From assembly GCA_023145395.1 (NCBI GenBank), contig JAGLDW010000613.1, positions 1 through 5,327 on the forward strand: DNA of 5,327 nucleotides. Reading direction: 5' to 3'. Below are positions 1 through 5,327 of the stretch, in pieces. A program made the position numbers and the translations under genes. Within the stretch, counting starts at the first letter, position 1. Each line of letters begins with the position of its first letter. The stretch is from Lentisphaeria bacterium (GTDB lineage: Bacteria; Verrucomicrobiota; Lentisphaeria; Oligosphaerales; Lenti-02). The notes below the pieces were generated by a model that was given only the letters and a program-made list of their open reading frames with translations, was not told the DNA's origin and made no database searches.

Positions 1-177
1 GTTAAACGTGTTCTTCGGTTCGCCGCCTGGAGGCCGCATGCACATTTCGATCACGGCTGGCGGGATCATTGGTGTAGATTCCCGTCCACGCCCCTTGAAA
101 ATCCGCCCATGGAGTAGCATCTTGAGTACTCGCTTCCTACCTGTCAACCCCATGACAAGATCGCGCCACCAGCACAG
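1..177. other. Upstream region, no recognisable gene product
   Basis: This stretch precedes the DUF58 gene. None of its frames gives a sequence I recognise, and in particular nothing resembles the C-terminus of a MoxR ATPase. Plus frame 3 has a TAA at 3-5, which could be the stop of an upstream gene cut off by the window edge. Plus frame 1 is closed by TAG at 115-117. Plus frame 2 is open throughout and is described separately as a possible small ORF. I see no convincing promoter and no hairpin followed by a T-run, so the region reads as an intra-operon leader or spacer. Its base composition is less GC-rich than the genes that follow. Confidence 0.5.
29..33 (+). promoter_or_regulatory. Shine-Dalgarno-like GGAGG before a small ORF
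   Basis: GGAGG matches the core anti-16S pairing sequence and lies four bases before an ATG at 38. That spacing is slightly short but usable. It is a better ribosome-binding match than anything upstream of the DUF58 start at 178, which is why the small ORF is worth noting. A five-base match in GC-rich DNA can easily arise by chance. Confidence 0.3.
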
Positions 178-181
178 ATGA
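38..181 (+). CDS. Possible 47-residue small basic protein or leader peptide
   Basis: The ORF starts with ATG at 38 and ends with TGA at 179-181. The stop shares ATGA with the DUF58 start at 178, the junction typical of translationally coupled operon genes. The predicted 47-residue peptide begins MHISITAGGIIGVDSR. It is basic and rich in Arg and Pro, with no membrane segment, Cys or domain I recognise. Roughly 60 percent of third codon positions are G or C, visibly lower than in the neighbouring genes, which argues against long-conserved coding. The same open frame continues to the left edge, so it could instead be the tail of a longer upstream gene. Alternatives are a leader that delivers ribosomes to the DUF58 start, or a chance ORF. 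No function is assigned. Confidence 0.25.
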   Translation: MHISITAGGIIGVDSRPRPLKIRPWSSILSTRFLPVNPMTRSRHQHR

Positions 182-1077
182 ACGATGGGATCAACAGACT
201 GCTCAACGACCATGAGATCGCACGCCTCGGGAGGTTGGCGCTGGGGTCGCGTTTTGCCGTTGAAGGATCGCTTGCGGGCGCTCACCGAAGTCCCCTGAAA
301 GGCTTCAGCGTCGAGTTCGCCGACTATCGCCAGTACGTTCCGGGGGATGATTTGCGTCATCTCGACTGGCGGGTCTACGCCAAGAACGAACGGCTCTACA
401 TCCGCCAGTACGAGGAAGAGTGCAATCTGCGCGTCTATGCCCTGGTCGATGCCTCCAGCTCGATGAACTACTCTCATGAGGGCGCCAGCAAGTTCCGCCA
501 CGCCACCAAGCTCGCGGCTGCCCTCGCCTACATCACATCCCACCAGCAGGACAGCGTGGGGCTCACCCTCTTCGACGCCGAGGTGCGCCAGCAACTCCCC
601 GCCCGCTCGGGACTCGAGCACCTGCGCCAGCTCTGCAATATGCTGGCCGACCACCAGCCAAGCGAGGACACCGATGTGGCGCTGACCTTGCACCGTCTCG
701 CCGAGAAGGTGAGCAGACGGGCGCTCATCATCCTCTTCAGTGACATGTTCGACGACCTCGAACGCATCCAGAACGCCCTGGCGCACTTCCGGCGGCGCAA
801 GCACGACGTGATCGTCTACCACGTGCTCGACAAGGCCGAGATCGAGTTCCCCTTCCGCGACATCGGGAACTTCGAGGACATGGAGACGAACGAGACCTTG
901 ATCACCAACCCGCGCGAAGTTCGCGCCGCCTACCAGGAGGCCTTCGCAGACTTCCTGTTCCGCTGCCAGCGAATTTGCGCTGGACTCGATATCGAGTACG
1001 TGCTGGCCACGACGGACCAATCTGTGGGCGGCTTCATCCAAGAACATATGATCCGACGGAAACGAGCCGGCCGGTAA
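178..1077 (+). CDS. DUF58 domain protein (MoxR-associated, VWA-like fold)
   Basis: This 299-residue protein is a full-length DUF58 family member. The signature is clear: EFADYRQYVPGDDLRHLDW at residues 46-64, followed by a VWA-like domain. Its MIDAS looks complete: D91, S93 and S95 in DASSSM, T165 in EDTDVA, and D189 in LFSDM. There is no signal peptide or membrane helix, so it should be cytoplasmic. DUF58 genes typically sit next to moxR ATPase genes and are thought to work with that ATPase on VWA partner proteins; the biochemical activity is unsettled. The ATG at 178 is the only ATG, GTG or TTG in frame after the TAG at 115-117, and the family's N-terminal region (IARLGRLALGSR) follows at once, so the start is secure although no good Shine-Dalgarno precedes it. 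It overlaps a possible small ORF by ATGA and is followed by a BatA-like gene after 42 bases. Family assignment is firm; precise role is inferred. Confidence 0.95.
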   Translation: MNDGINRLLNDHEIARLGRLALGSRFAVEGSLAGAHRSPLKGFSVEFADYRQYVPGDDLRHLDWRVYAKNERLYIRQYEEECNLRVYALVDASSSMNYSHEGASKFRHATKLAAALAYITSHQQDSVGLTLFDAEVRQQLPARSGLEHLRQLCNMLADHQPSEDTDVALTLHRLAEKVSRRALIILFSDMFDDLERIQNALAHFRRRKHDVIVYHVLDKAEIEFPFRDIGNFEDMETNETLITNPREVRAAYQEAFADFLFRCQRICAGLDIEYVLATTDQSVGGFIQEHMIRRKRAGR

Positions 1078-1119
1078 CGATCGGCCACGTCGGGAGACAA
1101 CAGGCACTGCACAAACGGT
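1078..1119 (+). other. 42-base spacer between the DUF58 and BatA-like genes
   Basis: The spacer is in the same reading frame as both flanking genes and has no stop codon after the TAA at 1075-1077. It also contains no in-frame ATG, GTG or TTG, so the downstream start must be 1120. The best Shine-Dalgarno-like string, GGGAG at 1092-1096, lies 23 bases before that start, too far for normal use. No terminator or promoter is evident, which fits co-transcription. Confidence 0.6.
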
Positions 1120-3264
1120 ATGGGCCCTTTTCTCGCACCATGGTTTCTGATGGCAAGCGCAGCGGCGGCAATCCCCGTGGCGTTGCACCTGCTGCACCGC
1201 CGCAAGCCCCAGCCGGTGCCTTTCAGCACCTTGCGCTTCCTGCGCGAGGCGATCGCCTCCACCCGCCGCAGCCGCCATCTGACCAATCTGCTCACGCTAC
1301 TCATGCGCATCTTCATCATCCTCTTGCTCGCCTTCGCCTTCTCCCAGCCCCAGGTCACCTTCACAACCCTCATTCCCGAAGGGCGCAGAACCTGTGTCAT
1401 CGTGCTGGACAGCAGCGCAAGCATGCAATTCAGAGACGGGGAGAGCACGTGCTTTGCCAACGCGAAAGAGTGGGCGATCAAACTGATCCGCTCCCTCGGC
1501 GAGGGCGACCGTGTGGCGGTGCTTACACCGGGGGTGCCCCATCCCCGCCTGGCGTTCCCCCCAACCTCCGACCGCGAAGCCATCATTCGGGTGCTCAACG
1601 ACCTGGAGGCGGGCCACGGGCACACCAGCATCCCCGACACGCTCACCGACTTTCTCAAACGCATCGACAAGATCGGCAAGACCACAGGCCTCGAACTCCA
1701 TGTGTTCAGCGATTTTCAGAAAGCTGGCTGGGACGACAAGGCGATGCAGAGCGTGGGGGCGCAACTTGCGGAGCGGGGCATTCTCCTCTTCCTCAACCAC
1801 ACCCGCCCCCCCATCGTCGCCAATGCCGGCATCACCAAAGCCGCCTTCTATCCGCCCGCCATCCTGGGAGACGGAGCTTTCCACACCCGAGCCACCGTGC
1901 TGGCTTCATCAGAGTTCAACGGCGGGAACCGGCTCCGCCTGACTGTCCAGGACGACCAGCAGGCCGACACCTCGTTCACCCTCCTGCCGGGAAAATCGTC
2001 CCGCCAAGTTCTTGCGGGCGCAGCGAGGGGGGAGGACGAACATGTGATGGGCATGCTGCAGCTCGAGCCGGATGGCTTTGATCTGGACAATGTGTTCCGG
2101 TTCTGTCTGCCTCGCAGAACAGCCATCCCCGTGCTTCTGGTCGATGGCAGCGCCGAGCAGGTTGGCGAGGGGCGGGAGACCTTCTTTGTGAAACACGCCA
2201 TTCAGCCGGGTGGCAAGACCACGACGCTGTTTCAACCCAGACAAACCGACTGGCCTTCTTTCCTATCTGACGATCTGCACACGTACAGCGTGGTCTTCGT
2301 GTGCAATCCTCCCTCTCTCGGCGAGGCGGCTTCGCGGAAAATCACCGAGTTTGCCCGCAGAGGTGGGACTGTCGTCCTCATGCCGGGGCAGCATCACGCG
2401 CTGGAAAGCAGCCTGGACCGCCTGCCGGTGCTCAGCGGATTCCGCGTCGACAAGGAGGTGCTTCCGGAGGAGAAGGGCATTGGCATCGTCGGTTCCGAGA
2501 AACCGTCGCAGCTCGAGAAACGCCTGCTCTCCATCATGCCCCCCCCAGCAAATCTCGTCGTGCGCCGACGCCTGATCTTCAAGGATCTTCCCGCCAATGC
2601 CAAGCCCGTTTTCCACTACGCGGATGGAGGCGTGTTCGCCATGGCTCTTCCCCTGGGCAAAGGGAGCGTCTGGGTCACCTCGGTGAGCGCCAACCGCGAC
2701 TGGTCGGAGTGGCCCCTCACCCCCTTCTTCGTGCTCTTCACGCAAGAACTGATCAAGGGAAGCGCCCGCCACATGCTCGCGGAACGAACCACCGAAGTAG
2801 GCTCCCCCGTGGTAATGGAATGGCCCGAGAACGCGCTTGAACTCGATTTCCACGTGCAGACGCCAGACGGCAACGAGCACGTCACACACATCTCGCGCAC
2901 CGACATCGAAAAACCGGTGTTGATCGGCGGCTTCACCCGCCCCGGCTTCTACACCATCCGTCGCGGAGACGCCAAACACGTCGTCGCCGTCAATCTCCCC
3001 GAAGACGAGATGGAGATGGTGTACCAGTCCATGCAGGAACTGGCGCTGCCCCTGCGCGGCGTCTCCGTCTACCAGGCTGACTCCTGGCACAAGCACCAGC
3101 AGAATCTGGTGAACCTCCGGCAGGGGCGTCCGCTCTGGCCGTTGCTCCTGTGCATTGCCTTCTTCCTCACCGTGACCGAAGAGTTGTTCGCGAACATTCG
3201 CAGCCGAGCCTCCGCCGTCCCCGAGGCGTTGCGGCAGTTCACCAGACGTGGAGCCAGGGCGTGA
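1120..3264 (+). CDS. BatA-like membrane protein: two-helix anchor, VWA and GATase-like domains
   Basis: The protein has 714 residues. Residues 4-24 and about 57-76 form the N-terminal double-membrane segment typical of BatA (FLAPWFL...IPVALHLLHRR, then PVPFSTLRFL). The Arg-rich loop between them (27-53) predicts a cytoplasmic loop, placing the bulk of the protein outside the membrane. A VWA domain spans about 91-230, with MIDAS residues D97, S99 and S101 in DSSASM, T169, and D198 in FSDF. A beta-rich stretch (about 236-330, ending DGFDLDNVFRF) leads into a class I glutamine-amidotransferase-like fold (about 336-545; VLLVDGS, then FARRGGTVVLMPG). No nucleophile Cys follows the GGTVVLMPG strand, so amidotransferase chemistry is unlikely. 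A short beta domain (about 558-625) precedes a third helix at 671-689 and an Arg-rich tail. Probable role: membrane-bound VWA partner of a MoxR/DUF58 pair. The family is clear; whether to call it batA in the strict sense is not, since Bacteroides BatA is much shorter. Confidence 0.9.
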   Translation: MGPFLAPWFLMASAAAAIPVALHLLHRRKPQPVPFSTLRFLREAIASTRRSRHLTNLLTLLMRIFIILLLAFAFSQPQVTFTTLIPEGRRTCVIVLDSSASMQFRDGESTCFANAKEWAIKLIRSLGEGDRVAVLTPGVPHPRLAFPPTSDREAIIRVLNDLEAGHGHTSIPDTLTDFLKRIDKIGKTTGLELHVFSDFQKAGWDDKAMQSVGAQLAERGILLFLNHTRPPIVANAGITKAAFYPPAILGDGAFHTRATVLASSEFNGGNRLRLTVQDDQQADTSFTLLPGKSSRQVLAGAARGEDEHVMGMLQLEPDGFDLDNVFRFCLPRRTAIPVLLVDGSAEQVGEGRETFFVKHAIQPGGKTTTLFQPRQTDWPSFLSDDLHTYSVVFVCNPPSLGEAASRKITEFARRGGTVVLMPGQHHALESSLDRLPVLSGFRVDKEVLPEEKGIGIVGSEKPSQLEKRLLSIMPPPANLVVRRRLIFKDLPANAKPVFHYADGGVFAMALPLGKGSVWVTSVSANRDWSEWPLTPFFVLFTQELIKGSARHMLAERTTEVGSPVVMEWPENALELDFHVQTPDGNEHVTHISRTDIEKPVLIGGFTRPGFYTIRRGDAKHVVAVNLPEDEMEMVYQSMQELALPLRGVSVYQADSWHKHQQNLVNLRQGRPLWPLLLCIAFFLTVTEELFANIRSRASAVPEALRQFTRRGARA
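3249..3264 (+). promoter_or_regulatory. Ribosome-binding site and GTGA overlap that set the third gene's start
   Basis: TGGAG at 3249-3253 lies seven bases before a GTG at 3261, a standard Shine-Dalgarno spacing. The GTG shares GTGA with the TGA stop of the BatA-like gene at 3262-3264. A ribosome finishing the upstream gene could restart here, which would couple production of the two membrane proteins. This decides the start: the next in-frame candidate, GTG at 3300, lacks the overlap. Confidence 0.75.
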
Positions 3265-5327
3265 CTTTCGCATCCCCAGCCGTCATACTGATTGATCCCG
3301 TGCTGCCCGTCTGGCTGATTGCACTGATCGTTCTCGGCGCGGGGTATGGCGCCTACCAGACCTATCGCTACTGCACGCTCGCTCCACGCCAGCGCTGGCT
3401 GCTCTGGAGCCTGCGCATGGGAGCGGTGCTGATCATCGCCTGGCTGCTTCTGCAGGCGCATCGCCGGGTCACGCACACGGTCCATGAGAACCCAGTCCTG
3501 GCGGTTGCTCTCGACGTGTCGGCGAGTATGCGTGACAATCCATCGCAGGCCAAGAAAAGCCGGGCAAAGCGCGCTGCCAATTTTCTGCAAAGCAAGAAGT
3601 TCCAGCGTCTGACCAAGGGGTACCGAACGTACACGTACCTCCTTGGATCCGAACTGGAGGAGAGCGGTGACGAGGTCATCCTCTTCAACGCCCCCCGCAG
3701 TCACATTGGCTCCTGCCTGAACCAAATGGTGGAACGCCTCCGGGCCGAGAACCTGGGGGGGATCGTCCTGCTCAGCGACGGTCTCGACCAGAGTGGCGAA
3801 CGCCTGACACCACAGACCCTCGGCGTGCCCATCTTCATTCCGGAACTGGAAGAACCGTTCGAGCGGGCTGAAGACGCGGGGCAGGATTTCGCGGTCGCCG
3901 ATGTCTCCTATCCGAAAATGATGGTGGTCAACTGGCGAGCGTCTGTGGAAGTGGTCGTGCGCCGGAGGGGCAGCGGAACGCTTTCCTTCCCCATCCACCT
4001 GCGCCAAGGTGGAAAACTCCAGCGCACGAGCATGGTCGAGTTCGGCGAGGAGGAATCCTTCAAACAGATCGCCTTCAGCGTGGAGCCAGCAGACGTCGGC
4101 CAGCTTCTCTACCAGGTGGAAATCGCTCCGCCGGAAGACACGGTCTCCGAAAACAACCGCCGAGATTTTCTGATCGAAGTGACCGATCCGAAGAACCGTG
4201 TGCTCTACCTGGAGGGTGCGCCGCGCTGGGAGTTCAAATTTCTCAAACGCGCGTTGCTCTCGGAGAAGAACTATCAGCTTTCGGCTTTCGTGCGCGGTGG
4301 CGATGGCAGCTTTATCAACTTCGATGAAATGAGCGGCCAGGCAGGAGGGGAAAGCCCCACGTTCAGCACCGAATCACTCGCCGAGTACCGCGTGGTCATC
4401 CTGGGAGACATGCCCGGGTCGGCGCTGACCAAGGAGAACTGCAAGAACCTGCGCGACTTCGTCGACAAGGGAGGGGGACTGCTCGTGATAGGCGCCGCAC
4501 GGAGCTATGGCCAGGACGGACTGATCGGCACACCATCTCTCGGCGAGGTGCTGCCCGCCAAATCCGTACCGGGAGCACGCATGAAGGAAGGACGCTTCAC
4601 CGTCGCACTCACCCCCGCCGGAAGGACCCATCCCGCCTTGGGCGACCTCGCCCTCGAGACGCGCATCCCCCTCGTGCTGAGCTTCTGGTCCCCTGTCGAA
4701 GTCGGTGGATTCGCGTCCGTCCTGATCGCGACCGCCGACGGCTCTCCCGTGCTGGTCACACGCAGGTTCGGGCAGGGACGAGTGGCCATGGTGTTCAGCG
4801 ACTCTCTCTGGCGCTGGCAGCTTGGCGGCGGCGGAGGAGGAGCGGAGAAAAGCCTCTACAACAAGTTCGTCACGCAACTGGTCTACTGGCTGGCGCCTAG
4901 TGAGAAGGATGTGGAGAAGACCACCGTTCTCCAGGCCGTGGTGGCCAAAAACGAAGTGGAATTGCGGGAAAAGGTCATCATCGGCGCCGTGTTCGACAGC
5001 GGGGACGAGGGAGGAGGCGTCAGCTGCAGAATCACAACTCCGGAGAACAAGCACCTCGTGATTCCCATGATGCCTTCCCGCTTGGGGACGGACTTGGGCC
5101 TGAGTCGCGGAGTGGATGGCTTCCGCTGCTTCTTCACACCCCAGCAGTCGGGCAAGTTCCAAGTCGTCCTCACCACTGCGGATGGAACGCAGGAGACCTC
5201 CATCATCCTACTCGCCACCGAGCCGGAAAACGAGAAGACCGGTGCATCGGTCAACCGGGAGTATCTCCAGCAACTCGCCCAGGACACCAGCGGAAAATTC
5301 GTGAAATGGAGTGATCGGCATTCGCTC
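3261..5327 (+). CDS. Large VWA and GATase-like membrane protein, 3' end outside window
   Basis: The frame is open for 689 codons from GTG 3261 to the last base, with no stop, so the C-terminus is missing. Two membrane helices lie at about 14-32 and 51-66, separated by an Arg-containing loop. A compact VWA domain follows (about 78-195), with D85, S87 and S89 in DVSASM and D173 in LLSDGLDQSG. The usual MIDAS Thr appears to be S147 (RSHIG). A beta-sandwich (about 208-308, ending ENNRRDFLIEV) leads to a class I amidotransferase-like fold (about 313-545) beginning VLYLEGAPRWEFKFLKRAL, with RVVILGDMPG, DKGGGLLVIGAARSYG and later GRVAMVFSDSLWRW. No nucleophile Cys is present, so it is probably non-catalytic. 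A beta-rich tail runs from about 555. The final residues resemble the near-terminal part of related proteins (REYLQQLAQDTSGKFVKWSD), so perhaps only several dozen residues are missing. This architecture is common beside moxR, DUF58 and batA genes in PVC bacteria. Its job is inferred to be envelope-side partner of the BatA-like protein. Confidence 0.9.
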   Translation, partial: MTFASPAVILIDPVLPVWLIALIVLGAGYGAYQTYRYCTLAPRQRWLLWSLRMGAVLIIAWLLLQAHRRVTHTVHENPVLAVALDVSASMRDNPSQAKKSRAKRAANFLQSKKFQRLTKGYRTYTYLLGSELEESGDEVILFNAPRSHIGSCLNQMVERLRAENLGGIVLLSDGLDQSGERLTPQTLGVPIFIPELEEPFERAEDAGQDFAVADVSYPKMMVVNWRASVEVVVRRRGSGTLSFPIHLRQGGKLQRTSMVEFGEEESFKQIAFSVEPADVGQLLYQVEIAPPEDTVSENNRRDFLIEVTDPKNRVLYLEGAPRWEFKFLKRALLSEKNYQLSAFVRGGDGSFINFDEMSGQAGGESPTFSTESLAEYRVVILGDMPGSALTKENCKNLRDFVDKGGGLLVIGAARSYGQDGLIGTPSLGEVLPAKSVPGARMKEGRFTVALTPAGRTHPALGDLALETRIPLVLSFWSPVEVGGFASVLIATADGSPVLVTRRFGQGRVAMVFSDSLWRWQLGGGGGGAEKSLYNKFVTQLVYWLAPSEKDVEKTTVLQAVVAKNEVELREKVIIGAVFDSGDEGGGVSCRITTPENKHLVIPMMPSRLGTDLGLSRGVDGFRCFFTPQQSGKFQVVLTTADGTQETSIILLATEPENEKTGASVNREYLQQLAQDTSGKFVKWSDRHSL
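4824..4841 (+). repeat. Six-codon glycine tract, (GGC)3(GGA)3
   Basis: Three GGC codons followed by three GGA codons encode six consecutive glycines (residues 522-527 of the third protein), just after the WRW motif of the amidotransferase-like fold. It is probably a flexible loop before the next helix (SLYNKFVTQLVYWL). The short triplet repeat might vary in length between strains. Confidence 0.6.

Noticed and set aside
61..84. Hairpin CGGGA / TCCCG
   Set aside because: The stem is five base pairs with a 14-base loop and no following T-run, so it is neither a terminator nor a notable structure.
1..117. C-terminal remnant of a moxR gene
   Set aside because: A moxR gene is expected just upstream from context, but no frame here shows MoxR-like sequence. 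At most the TAA at 3-5 could be its stop.
95..123. Possible sigma-70 promoter, TTGAAA, a 17-base gap, then CATCTT
   Set aside because: The -35 is fair and the spacing ideal, but the -10 matches only three of six consensus bases. The position inside a likely operon gives no independent support.
1075..1122. Stop-codon readthrough fusing the DUF58 and BatA-like proteins
   Set aside because: The two genes share a frame with no second stop between them, but a 14-codon gap is open by chance fairly often, and nothing around the TAA suggests readthrough.
975..2081. Plus-strand open frame of 368 codons in frame 3
   Set aside because: It overlaps the ends of both the DUF58 and BatA-like genes, and its product is mostly Pro, Arg, His and Gly, as expected of an out-of-frame reading of GC-rich coding DNA.
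2263..3273. Long minus-strand open frame of 336 codons, with other long antisense frames at 930-1685, 1297-1884, 3069-4007 and 4374-5162
   Set aside because: All lie opposite well-supported plus-strand genes with recognisable domains. Their translations are low in complexity or rich in Arg/Ser/Gly/His, with no domain I recognise. G/C-biased third codon positions produce such shadow frames.

Overview
The window carries one plus-strand gene cluster. It consists of two complete genes and a third that runs off the right edge, and nearly every base from 178 onward is coding. All three products have a von Willebrand factor A (VWA) type fold with a recognisable metal-ion-dependent adhesion site (MIDAS). 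This is the usual content of a MoxR-type AAA+ ATPase / VWA cluster, as in the Bat (Bacteroides aerotolerance) operons and the related sets common in Planctomycetes and Verrucomicrobia. The moxR ATPase gene normally leads such clusters. It is not visible here and would be expected to the left of position 1.

Layout: bases 1-177 hold no recognisable protein. They do contain a possible 47-codon small ORF (38-181) with a Shine-Dalgarno-like GGAGG, which ends in an ATGA overlap with the next gene. Bases 178-1077 encode a soluble DUF58 protein. After 42 bases comes a BatA-like membrane protein (1120-3264) with an N-terminal two-helix anchor, a VWA domain, a glutamine-amidotransferase-like fold and a C-terminal helix. 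It overlaps by four bases (GTGA) with a second large membrane protein (3261 to the window end, at least 689 residues). That protein has a parallel layout: two helices, a VWA domain, a beta-sandwich, an amidotransferase-like fold and a beta-rich tail.

Organism: the DNA is GC-rich with G/C-biased third codon positions. Two large VWA plus amidotransferase-like membrane proteins placed directly after a DUF58 gene are most familiar from the PVC group (Planctomycetes, Verrucomicrobia, Lentisphaerae). This is an inference from architecture and remembered family features, not a database result. Verrucomicrobia or a relative is my best guess.

Working model (family knowledge plus inference): a cytoplasmic MoxR ATPase would act with the DUF58 protein on the two membrane-anchored VWA proteins, whose large domains are predicted to lie outside the cytoplasmic membrane. 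Their probable role is in envelope protein assembly or quality control; the substrate cannot be read from the sequence. The cluster type is known, so I do not claim a new system. The points most worth checking are the small leader ORF, the amidotransferase-like domains without a nucleophile, and the altered MIDAS of the third protein.
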